From Gonium pectorale (taxonomy: Eukaryota; Chlorophyta; Chlorophyceae; Chlamydomonadales; Volvocaceae): a stretch of DNA of 64,000 nt. Position 1 is the stretch's first letter. Each line of letters begins with the position of its first letter. A program made the translations under genes and the position numbers. Positions 1-10,472 of the stretch are shown piece after piece. The notes under the pieces are model-generated. The model saw nothing but the letters and a program-made list of their open reading frames with translations. It had not been told where the DNA came from and made no database searches. Where the stretch lies: positions 3,756,516-3,820,515 of the forward strand of contig LSYV01000004.1 in the NCBI GenBank assembly GCA_001584585.1, in the 5' to 3' direction.

Positions 1-240
1 CCTCCTCTCCCCTCCCTACGTGTTACTCCCAAGCTGCTGCTCGCTTGTGTAGTGTACTTGTCTCACTAACGGCAGCAGGCTGGACTTCCGCCCAGGCTTG
101 GAGCGTCTCAGGTTCCAGCTTCCAGGCGTCGCGTCCCAACTCCCCCTCCCCCCTCCCCTCGAGGGATGGCGCAAGCGCTCAGCTCTCAGCCCTCAGTTCC
201 CAATTCCCATTTATTTCAATCGGGATAGGCATGCGCCCCC

Positions 241-272
241 GGGCTTCTCTATTGAGAATGCCCTCCAAACCC
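241..272 (+). repeat. Short palindromic interspersed repeat (family B)
   Basis: The core GGCTTCTCTATTGAGAATG contains the inverted pair TTCTC/GAGAA and is followed by a CCTCCAA-like arm and C-runs. Related copies occur near 37449, 41886, 51270, 54139, 55013, 55954 and 57235, always in introns or spacers. It lies just before the acceptor of the partial gene. Confidence 0.55.
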
Positions 273-309
273 CCTCCCCCTCCCCCCTCCCCTCGGGACT
301 ACTGCGCAG

Positions 310-482
310 GCGAGGCCACGCTGGAGCGCTACCGGCCCCGCTCCTACGGCGACGAGCGGGTAGGCGGCCGCAGCCTCGCGTCCGCCGGCTGCGTGCCCAT
401 CCTGCACATGCGCCACTTCCAGAAGAACTCGGCATTCAGCCCGCAGCTGCTGCAGGACATCACCAGCCGGGAGGGCCACTAG
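310..482 (+). CDS. 3'-terminal exon of an unrecognised protein (partial)
   Basis: This looks like the last coding exon of a gene that begins left of the window. A pyrimidine-rich tract ends in a GCAG acceptor at 306-309. The open frame after it codes for about 57 residues and stops with TAG at 480-482. The encoded tail has mixed, non-repetitive composition (for example LERYRPRSYGDERVGG, then CVPILHMRHFQKNSAF, ending in TSREGH) with G/C-rich third positions, unlike the out-of-frame readings around it. I do not recognise the family and propose no function. No upstream exon could be placed in bases 1-309, which hold a long C-rich tract and one copy of a short palindromic repeat. The acceptor and reading frame are plausible, but the call rests on composition only. 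Confidence 0.5.
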
Positions 483-3195
483 GCGGCGGCGGCATGGGGG
501 CGCGGGGAGGGACGCGGGAGGGCGGGGCCCGGGGGAGGGGATGGATCTTGATTCTTCGGGAGGTGGGGCCGCGGCCAAGGAATGGCTCGGGTGGAGTGGA
601 GGGGGCTGTGGGTAGGGCGCGCGAGGAATGAATGGCTCGAGAGCGGAGGTGTGCGATGCGGTGTGGGGGGTGGGGTGGGGTGAGGGGTGGGCAGCCCGGT
701 AGTGGGTCGAGCGCGCGCGGACGGGGTCCACGAGGGGGTCGCTGCTGGTAGCACCTGGGACATGTTATCGGTCCGTCAACACGTCCGTCAAAGCGGGGAG
801 GGGGTGCATGGGTGGAATGCGAACAGTGAACGGTGTGGCAGTGGGTCATGATTTGCCTCGAACGGATCTGGAACGGACGAGAGCATCCGGGGGCTGCAGG
901 GCCCTGCGTTTGGTGGCGGTTTGGCGTGGGGGGAGGCGAGTGCAAAGCGCCAAGGGGGGCAGGCCGGGTGGCGGGGGACGGGGCCGGCCTTTGCGGGCGG
1001 TCAGGATTCCCTCACGCGACCGGGTCCTGTCATGCCGTAGTGTGGCGTGCCGGGTGGCGTGCCGAGTGGCGAGGTGTGAGTCGCGGCCGAGGGGCAGCCG
1101 AGGGGCGGCGGCGGCGGCGCAGGGTGGCGGCGGGCACGGGCCGTTGTGGTTGGTAGCACGAGTAAGCGGGGGCAACAGAAGTCCTCTTGGCGCGCCGCCG
1201 GCCCCCCGACGCATCGGGCTGGACGGCCTGATACGACGCCATACAACTTTGATCCTGCAAGAGCAGCAGTGTTCGTGATGGCAGCGTGCAACGGGCGGGC
1301 GGGCGGGCGGGCGGGGGCAAACGATTGCTTTACGGGCGACCGCATGGCTGAGAGGGTGGTTTCGGAGCTGACACGGTCGTCCACGGGGCGGCCCCCCCAC
1401 GTGTGCGGAGGGAGCTGCCGGCGAGTGGCAGTGCGGGCTGCACGGCGCGCCCACACGCATCGGGTCCTTGGCGTCGTTTTCGAATCTCGGGTGTCTGCCC
1501 CCCGCCACGGCGCGCGCCCCCTCTGTGAAGGGTGGCTCACGTACGTGCAGCCTGGCCGAACACCGTGTGTGGGGGTACGGTGGGGCAGGGGGCTCGTGGG
1601 CGATGTATGCGGCTTCCAGTGCCTTTTCAAGTTGCATGGGTCAACCCAGAACGGTACATTCGTTTTGCGGTGGGAGCGAGGGAGGCCGGGGCAACGGGAG
1701 GCGTTGTGCAACTGCGTGTGATTGCCTCTCTTCAGCACGGCGCTGCTCCGTAGCGCGCTAACGCTGTGTAGGGTGCTGTGTGAGAGCCGCCGTGCGCCAC
1801 AACCTCCTCTCTGTACGGCAAGCGTGCCGTAGCGCCGCGCCGCAACGCAACGACTCGTGTGCGGGGCAGGCATCACAATAGCCCACGTGCCGGACATGTC
1901 AGGAACCACTGCGTGCGCCGAACAGCGCCGAACAGGTTGCCTCCACAGCTACCTGTTCCCTACTTTGCGGTATACAGTCCGCCGCTAGGTGCTCCGGTCC
2001 GGGTGGGCGCAGGCGGGTGTGGTAACGGCTCGCCGCCGATGGAGTGATGGACCGGCGGCGGAGTCGGCCATACCGCACCGCGGAGCACGCCCTAGACAAG
2101 TTGAGCGGGACATGAGTGGCAGGGTGCACGAAAGCTGTCTGCTGTCTGGGAGAAGAGTGTGCCTGCTCACTTTGCATTGCCCGCCTTGCCTTACTTGTAC
2201 GTACCCGCCCCTATGGTGTTGGCAAAGTAGCGCCTTCGGTTGCGTACGATATGTCCATTAGCGTTTCCCGCAGTCGCTGCGGCATTCCAACCTTGTCGTG
2301 TCTCTTGCGCGCTGGTTCGGAGTTGGGCGCCCCTACCATGCGCAGACCGAGCTGACCCCTGGGTCGGGGCGACGTTTCGCATTAGGTCTGTCTCAGCATC
2401 GCCGGTCCATGAAGATATTCGTTAACAAAGCCGAGGACAGGAGGCCAAGGTAAGTGGGGCCATCACCGAGACGCAGCGCCGCCGTTTAAGCCCAAAAACA
2501 TGAAGCTGTTGTGGAGGGAGCCCGCCTCTAGGGTCATACACACCCCATTGCCCGACACATTTCAAGTAGGGCGGGCGTGTTGGTACAAGATCAGCATCAG
2601 GCGAGCGCAAGCACCACTCCTACGCGCACCAGACAACTCCATGGCCCGACCGTACTCAGTTTCCGCTCTCTTCACCAGTGTAGCCAGCTTATTGATGTAG
2701 CAGCTCTTGCACAAATATAAAGTCGCATCCTCACGAATGACCCCAGAAAGTGGTAGTAGTGCATGCCGATCCGAACCTTCAGTACAAGGTTTCGGCAGGC
2801 CCATCACGCTTTAACCTAAAGAATTATGCAATCTATTCCATACTGAGTTTGCTTCCCAGGAACCAGGAACTGAGACTGATTCCTGCGGGGTCTGCGGTTG
2901 GGGCTGGTCCTGCCTCGCTAGTATCTGGGTACAGTACTTTATATCTGCTTATAATAATGAATGATTGATTTTGTCGAAGTTTTTGGTACTTGGCGAGGGA
3001 CCTAACATACTGTCCGCCTAACCGAAGACCGTTGGTATGGCCCAAGATCACCAACCTGCGGCGGCACAAACTGCACCAAACATACGTTTCTAACACATTC
3101 TGCAATTACCATCACGAATTTGCCGTAATTCGGCAGACGTATGTAGGCGCCCAGCTTCCGTAAGCACACCTAACGGCATATAGAGCTGCCAGCCA
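483..3195. other. Intergenic region with no supported gene
   Basis: No exon chain with sensible splice sites or family resemblance was found. Bases 483-2400 are GC-rich with many overlapping spurious frames. From about 2500 to 3195 the base composition becomes distinctly AT-richer, as expected of promoter and 5' leader DNA for the + gene starting at 3196. A TATA-like word (ATATAAAG) lies at 2715-2722, about 475 bases before that start codon, so it is only a weak promoter candidate. A decayed copy of interspersed repeat family A is at 2513-2580. Confidence 0.6.
2513..2580 (+). repeat. Decayed copy of interspersed repeat family A
   Basis: It shares the core GGAGCCCGCCTCTAGGGTC, then CATACACACCC and the downstream AGGGCGGGCG with the better copies at 8595, 34795 and 46580. 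The 5' A-run is missing and several positions have changed, so it looks old. Confidence 0.55.
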
Positions 3196-6100
3196 ATGTC
3201 AAAGATAGCAGATTGGAAGAAGCGTAAGATGGAGGCTTCTGATGACCGTGTGGCGGCTGGCGACGAGCGCATCCCAGTGACGCTACTGTCAGGCTTCCTC
3301 GGTAGTGGCAAGACTACATTGCTGAAGCACATTTTATCTAACCGCGACAACCTGAAGGTAATTATAATGTTGGATCTGCAATACACAGAAAGGAATGGGT
3401 GGGCCCGCCATCTGTTTGTAAATGGCAGCGGCGGCTTCGTGCCGACCCGCACAAATGATTGCCATGCCCACATAGGTTGCAGTAATTGTTAATGACATGG
3501 CAGAGCTCAACATCGATGGGGCTCTTGTGGCGAACAGCAAGCTCATTCAGCGTGAGGAGAAGCTGGTGCGTTGGGAACGTGCGTAGATTGGCCACCGTGC
3601 GCAGAACCGTACATGCGCGGTGAGCTTACATTACATCATAAACTTGCCTGATGTGCGCCGGTGGGGCTCGCAGGGCCGTCTAGCTTTAGGCCGTAGGCCG
3701 AGGGCGTGCATTCGCTAGCACAGCCGACACAAACAATAAGCGTATGCAGCAAGCGCGGAATCGCCGGCCTCGCAGGCCAGAGGGCCTTGTGCGCTCATGT
3801 GCGCGCCTGCCTTCCCCGTTTTTGGTTCTCTTTTCTTCCTGCCGTACAAAATTTGCTGATAGTCCTTGGCCCTATGCCCTAGGCCTTCCGTCTCTGTGCG
3901 TGTGCCGTACGAATGCTTGCACGAACGCCATTGCGCAGATCACGATGCAGAACGGCTGCATCTGCTGCACGCTGCGCGAGGACCTGGTGGAGGAGGTGGG
4001 GCGGCTGGCGCTGGCGCGCGAGGTGGACTACGTGGTCATTGAGTCAACCGGCATCAGCGAGCCCATGCAGGTCGGGAGGTCCGGGAGGCCCTGGGCCTGG
4101 TTGTGTCTTGCGTCGTTGCGTGTCTTCATTTGTTGGGGCCCCGAGTGTGCGCAAGGGCCGCAGTCCTTGGTTGATTCCTGAAAGTGAAAGCCTGTTGTGC
4201 CACTTGTTCGTGGCCTTTCGTGGTCCTGCTGTGCGTGTTGGCCTGTCGGAAGCCGGGGCGCCCAGAGGCGCACGTCAAAAAAAGATAGACGGGCTCTCGT
4301 CGGCTGCAGCTGGCCAGCCGCCTGCTGGCGCATGTGATGCCTCCGGCGCGCCTGCTGCTGACCGGCCACACGCCGTGTTGTCGTAACCCACTACCCCTAA
4401 ACGCGCGCTTTCCAGACTGGAAAGGACCAGCGCGCGCTCCTCCAATTACGAGCGTTCCCAATCATCAAGTAAGCGGTCAAGCATTTCGCTGACCGTCGTG
4501 TCCCGCCCCGCCGCGTAGGTGGCGGAAACGTTCACGTTCCAGCTGCCCGAGCCGCTGCAGAAGGCGGCCGCGGCCGCAATCACCGATGGCGACGCCGACG
4601 ACGACGGCGCGGCCGCGGGCGGCCGAAACAAGAGGAGGAAGCGGAAGCCATCCCGCTCATCGTCGCGTGACGCCTCCGCCGCCTCCGCCTCCGCCAAGGG
4701 CGTCCCGCTGGCGCTGTCGTCGGTGGCGCGGCTGGACACGTGCGTGACGGTGGTGGACGCCGCGACCTTCCACGACAACCTGACCAGCATCGAGGAGCTC
4801 TCGGACAGGTGCGAAGGGAAAACCAAAGGCTGAAAGGAACAGGGTCCCGAGAGGACACGTGCGGTGCGTACCAGGGCGGGGCAAGACACCGCGGCTGGGG
4901 TGCAGCAGGTGGATGGCCCACAGTTCGCCTAGATCCTTTGGAGGCGACCGTCGTGGCACCTGGCACGCTTCCCGCAGGTCACCGCGCGCACCCGTAACCT
5001 CCTTGACATCGTTCGCCATCCCGCCCAATAGCGTGATTACATGTCATCTATCCTTGCGTAGGGCGCAACAAGCTGAAACGATCAGAGGCCTTCCCCGACA
5101 GGTTCACCCCCGACGAGGTGCCCCCCGGCGACGAGCGGCAGATCTCGGGGCTGCTGCTGGAGCAGGTCGAGTTTGCGGACGTCATCCTGCTGAACAAGTG
5201 CGACCTGGTCACCAAGAGTGAGTTGCAAGATGCGCATGTTGGTGTCGGTGACTTGGTGTTGGTGAGTGATGGTGCACGCCGAGCTTTCAAGCGTACGCTC
5301 TGACCCACGCGGGGCGTCTCACGCACTCTGTAAGTGCTAGTGCAGTCATAGCGAGCTCGCGCATGTCCTCATCCTCCCGCCCAAGCAACCTCCCACCCAC
5401 CCTCCCGCCCACCCTTCCTCCCCGGTCCCCGCCCTGCCTGCTGACGTGCAGAGCAACGCAAGACCATCGCTGCGGCGCTGCGGCGCCTCAACCCGCGCGC
5501 CAAGGTGCTCGAGAGCACCCGGTCCAAGGTCGACGTCCGCGCCGTCATCGGCACCTCGCTGTTTGACATGGAGGCGGTGAGTGGAGTGACCCATGGGTCA
5601 GATTTCAGGGGGCTTGTGGCGCAAGGGGGTTCACAGAGTACATGCTGCCCATAGAGGAGCTGCAGGCTCCACAAGTCGATCGGCTCCTGACCTTCAATAG
5701 GAGAGTAGGTGCAAACACTCTACTCTACTTAGCGGTCGGCCCAGAACACGGAAGGGAAACTCACCGTGCAGTTGCAGGACGTACAGGACCTGAACTGTTT
5801 GTGGGTTTGGCGTGCATTGTTGTGAGGGTTGCATTATTGTGAGGGTATCCATGGCTGTCAGCTTTGAGGTGCAATTGTGCATCGGTGTGGGCGGTGAGGG
5901 CTCAGATGAAAGCCCCACGCAAGGCGTGCCCACGCTCCGGCCCCCGCCTCTGCCCGCACGTGTACGCGAATCCACAGGCAGCGAGCATCGCCTTCCTCAT
6001 TGCATGCCGCCATCCCTCTTAAAACCAATTCCTACCATACGTGCCGTACGTGCGCTCCCTTGTCGTACAGGCGGCACAGGCGCCCGGCTGGCTGCAGGCC

Positions 6101-8408
6101 ATCAAGGCCGGCGAGGCGCCCAAGCCCGAGAGCGACGAGTACGGCATCGGAAGCTGGGTGTACCGAGCCAGGCGGCCCTTCCACCCGGGTAGGCTGTCGC
6201 GTCCCGGCTCGCCGTACGTGCTCCTCATTTCTTGGCCTGGGCGCAGCTTCGTTCAGGGGCCCTTCATTCCGGGGAGATAGACTGGCCGCGTCCCGAGCCC
6301 CCACCGGCTGCACCCCTGGAAGCTGCACATCTGCCCATGTGCCCGGTCGCCCTACCCATCCTATATTCCTATTCCTGTTATCCTATAATGGGAGTGGCCG
6401 CCTATTCCACAACTGCCCGGATTACTACTTCGGTCTGGCCGACCTCCCGTGCCCTTCCCGCCCATGTGCCCGCGAATGCGCCCTCCTCGTTACAGCTGCT
6501 CATGCCCGCCCGCCGGCCCGCCCGCTGGTCCTCCGCCCCGCGTGACCCCGCCTCGCAACCTGCAGGCCGGCTGTTCAAGGACTTCCTTGAGCGCTACTTC
6601 ATGACCAAGGTCATCAAGGTAGAGGACGGGCCGCCTCCCCCCGGCGAGGGCGAGGGCGAGGGCGAGGTGTGCGAGCTGCGAAGGGACGGCGACGGGGGCG
6701 CGGCCTCCTCCAGCGGCAGCGACGACGATGATGGTGGGACCGCCAGCAGCAGCGGGAGCGGGAGCGACGACAGCGACGGCGAGGGCGGCAGCGGGAGCGA
6801 CGGCGACGAAGCGGAGGGGCCGGAGCGGGACGGCGTGGACGAGTACGCGGCGGTCCGCAAGGAGGTGATGGCGGCCATGCGACGAGACCTGGGGTACATC
6901 ATGCGGTGAGGGAGTGCGAGCGTGGAGCTGAGTGAAGTGGAGCGTAGCGGAGGCGGGGCGGGGGGGGGGGAATACATACGGAACGGGAAACCCCCCCCGG
7001 GGGGGGGGGCGAGAGCGGGCGCAGCGCGGCGGGCATTCTGCTGCCGGGTTGCCAATAGTTGACTTGACAAGTCCGGACGCGCGCTGAGTAGAATCAGCGA
7101 CGCGTACGCGGGCTCCGGTTGCGGGCGGTACGGCAGAAGATGAACCCGCCCTGCCTGCTACCGCTGGCTGGGCAGCCGGCCTGCTGGCCCCTGCCGATGC
7201 TGCCTCCCCAGTCCCCACCTCTGCTGGACGCCTTACGGCCCCCGCGCATTGCGTACGACCAAAGTGAGACCGGGCCGGCTCCCGACTGTGTGCTTGCGCA
7301 GGTCCAAGGGCTTCGTGTGGCTGGCGACGCAGCCCGACACCATCGTGGGCTGGGGGCACGCCGGGCTCGTGCTGCAGCTGAACCGCGACGGCCCGTGGTT
7401 CTGCACCATCCCCAAGGTGTGTGTGTGGGGGGGGGGAGCGCGTCGCCGCGGGCATGCCTAGGGGATACCGACGGGCGGGCTGCCGACACGCACCGAGTGC
7501 GCTGGGGATGGGTGGGGTGGGTGGGCGGCGGGCTGGGGCCTGGGGGCTGTGTGCGGCGCTGCTTAAGGCAGCGAGCGCTGGCGGTTGTGGCGCAAAAAAA
7601 GAGAAACCTTCACAGGAAGGGGGAGCCCGCACGCACGGCAAGGGGCTTTCCGCCCCGCCCGCTTGTGTACTGTTCACGCGCACGCTGATTCACCGCTTTG
7701 CCGCGTCTGCCGCGCCGACTAACGCAGGACGAGTGGCCCGAGGACGCCACCGTCCGCCAGCAGATCGAGGCGGACTTTGACAGCGACCCAGCCATCGGCG
7801 ACAGGTGCGCGACGGAAGGCGCGGCCAAGATTAGCACCGCGTCGGCCGTTCTCGGTACGATCCGTACCGGGTCGGCGGTGCCGTACATGCACTCGCCGCC
7901 GCCGCAGCAAGCCGACGTCACAACCTTGCTACACTTGCACGGGTATGCGCCCGTATGTGCGGCGCAAGCAAGCGTCGTCCTTGGCGATGCGCTCAACGGC
8001 CGCCCTCCCCATAACGGTACCGTACACCAGGCCGCTGACACGCATCCCTGGCATCCGTACCGGGATATGCGTACCGGTACCGAGCCTGGAGCGCAGCCGC
8101 TCGCGCACCTGCAGCTTTTCCGTGTACTGACGGTATTACCGTTCTCCCGGCCGTTCCCTCGTCGTACGGTGTACGGCGGCCCCCCGTGCGTGCCTGCGTG
8201 CAGGCGGCAGGAGCTGGTGTTCATCGGCCAGGGGCTGCGAGTGGAGGAGCTGCGCCGCGCGCTGGACGGCTGCTTGGTGACGGACGAGGAGTGGCGGGCG
8301 GGACCGGGCGGCGTGGAGGACCCGCTGTTTGGAGACGAGGAGGGGGACGGGAGCGAGGAGGGGGAGGAGGAGAGCGAGGGCGGGGACGAGGGGGCGGCGG
8401 CGGCGTGA
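3196..8408 (+). CDS. COG0523/CobW-family metal-chaperone GTPase
   Basis: Eleven exons join in phase to give 589 aa: 3196-3357, 3476-3565, 3939-4070, 4519-4808, 5102-5217, 5452-5576, 6071-6188, 6566-6905, 7302-7416, 7728-7804, 8204-8408. Seen in the protein: Walker [10 protein letters not shown] (residues 33-41), the family's metal-binding GCICC motif (90-94), ESTGISEP (119-126), the guanine-specificity motif NKCD (256-259), and a CobW C-terminal domain starting around [17 protein letters not shown] and ending near [13 protein letters not shown]. Family members (YjiA, ZNG1/CBWD, algal zinc-responsive COG0523 proteins) are GTP-hydrolysing chaperones that deliver zinc or cobalt to client enzymes; the metal and client here are unknown. 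A Ser/Asp/Gly/Glu-rich insert (about 365-445) splits the C-terminal domain, the linker at about 145-195 is Ala/Lys/Arg-rich, and the tail is acidic. No transit peptide is evident, so the protein is probably cytosolic. The start is the first ATG in frame. Confidence 0.93.
7592..7640 (+). repeat. Fragment of interspersed repeat family A
   Basis: An A-run followed by GAGAAACCTTCACAGGAAGG and GGGAGCCCGC matches the 5' half of family A. It sits in the last-but-one long intron of the CobW-type gene; the 3' half is missing or diverged. Confidence 0.5.
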
Positions 8409-10472
8409 TGCGCAGGCGGCGCGGCACGAAGGGCGGCAGGGTATGGTCGTTAGCTCTTCTTCAGCTGCATGCTGCGACACGCATGCAGGCACGCATAGGT
8501 GCAGGGGTGACTAATTGCCCTAATTGGTGCACTGTGAAGCATACATGGGTAGCTCGGTGCATTGTGATAAGCCGTTGTACACGTGTGCCGATGGAAAAAA
8601 GAGAAATCTGCAGAGGAAGAGGGAGCCCGCCTCTACGGTCATCCACACCCGAAGGCGCAACGTGTCCGGTAGGGCCGGCGGGTACAACTCAAGGCATGTG
8701 ACGTTCGTCCCGCGCTCCCGCCCCCCAAAGACCGGCTTACCAGCTTACCCATATGCGTGCGCGTCGGTACAGTCGTACGACTGAGCAATGGATGTGCTGC
8801 TGCAAAAAACGTCAACGGTAGCATGGCTGCATGTGAGTGTGAGTGTGTGTTGCCTGCATGGCGGGGTGGAGCGGCCGATGGGACCGACTACTGCGTGTGG
8901 CGTACAAAGCGTGGGAGATGACCCAGAGCGACCCGAGGCTGACTGGCAACTGCGGACAGGCAGGGATTGCGGCCGGTCCGATATGAGGCCCGGCCACCGC
9001 TGCGTCTGCTTGGTGCCACCGACGGGACTTGGGGGCTTCCTGGAGCCTTTTGGTTGTGACCAGCGGCACATTGTGACATGCTGGTTGCTCTTTGTTCCCA
9101 ACACCAATACCGGGCAGTGGGGGCAATGCAGAGTGAAGTTCGCGTAGGGCACGTTGCTGGCATAGCAGGGGCCACGCGTCGCGGCCGTGTACTTGAAATT
9201 GAGGTGCCAGCCATTCGGTGACGCTGGTCAAGTAGCTAGACAAACTAGACAGGACGCGCCCCGGCCGCAATCCAAAACCCGCCGGGGCAAGAGCACCAAG
9301 CACACGAGACATGACATCTGCAAGTGCAGACCAACTGCCGGCTCCCGCTAATCAGAACGTCCACCTGACCCATCAGAGCAACCAAGACACGACATTGCAG
9401 TGCGCACCTACCCCACGCTCCAGCATTACCGCTCGGCCACGCTTTTCTAGCATAAGTAGAAGGAAGAAGTCACTGCATGGCTCATATATATTCTCGGACT
9501 CTGCTCTCAGGTAACAGGAGCATGCTATGTGCAGCATCGTTAAGAAAACGCCGTCACATAATGCACCTGTCTTACGACACCTGTAACCGCATCATGCGGA
9601 CGGGTCGAGTCACGAAAATGCCATACCACAGTGCGCCGTACTGATACATGATGCAGCAGCACACATACATAATGCCGGATACAGCATCCTGACCGGCCTT
9701 CGCGCCAGCAGGATCCTACTCCGCAGGAAACTGCGGCCACACCAACCCAGCCCCCTCCCGACTCAGCCTCCCCCGGTGCCCTTGGAAACCCTGCCGCTAC
9801 GCTCCTTGAAATAGCATTCCCCCTTCCGAGGATCCGTTCCCAAGGCGCCGGCATGCATCCATGTGTACGTACCCAACACCAAGCCACCGCGTCGCCTCTC
9901 ACGCGCCTCCACACGCTCCACTGTAGCCTTCCGGCATAGCATATCCCGCGGGCGCACGTTCCAGAGCACTTCCCCACACTCTTACTACTGCACAGGAAAG
10001 GAAATATGCACTGCCGCCGCCTACGGGTCACGTGGTTTATCAGGGAGAAAGCGGAGCTGTACGCATTCGTGATAGCCGCCTCACATCGCTGTGTACGGAG
10101 GGGGGTTGCCGCCACACCGCCGTGACGCCATGCCCTTGCCCTACGCTGCTCTCCCAAGCCATACCCTGTGTGCGATGCCTGTCCCTGCCCCGCCCTGCCC
10201 TCCGCGAGCTGCGCCCCGCCCTCACGGCGGCGCACCTCGCCATGTCCATAGATGCTGGCCAACTGCTGAAGAAGAATGAATAGGTCAAAAGAACAGACCT
10301 TTGGGAAGTACGGTGGCTGCGCCTTAGGAATGGCCTCACTAATTTGGGACGGCTGGCATTGAGCACGGCGGTACTGCCGTGCTCAATCGACCCACCCAAC
10401 CTACTTTACCAAAACACAAAATCAAACACCCGTCTCAATGATGCAAAAGCGTGCAATAGTTGCCGCCGCGGA
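8409..10472. other. Convergent intergenic region between GTPase and kinase genes
   Basis: This stretch separates the stop of the + CobW-type gene from the stop of the - kinase gene, so both ends should be 3' untranslated sequence. I see no coding exon. It holds a good copy of repeat family A at 8595-8711. A TGTAA word, the usual green-algal polyadenylation signal, occurs at 9582 on the + strand, but it is 1.2 kb from the GTPase stop and so is uncertain. Confidence 0.6.
8595..8711 (+). repeat. Interspersed repeat family A, nearly full copy
   Basis: The copy starts with an A-run, then GAGAAATCTGCAGAGGAAGA, GGGAGCCCGCCTCTACGGTC, CACACCCGAAGGCGCAACG, the GGGCCGGCGGGTACA block, and ends with ATGTGACGTTCGT. 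The same order of blocks is found at 34795-34940, and shorter copies lie at 46580 and (inverted) 39220. Confidence 0.75.

Noticed and set aside
3483..3495. CobW exon 2 starting after GCAG at 3482
   Set aside because: It loses phase; the acceptor CATAG at 3471-3475 gives [12 protein letters not shown], the expected family sequence.
5062..5101. Extending CobW exon 5 upstream to the TAG|GG acceptor at 5061
   Set aside because: That start is one base out of phase with exon 4; the acceptor at 5101 gives [15 protein letters not shown] in phase.
9480..9500. CATATATATTC as a promoter TATA box
   Set aside because: It lies in a convergent 3' region with no gene starting nearby on either strand.
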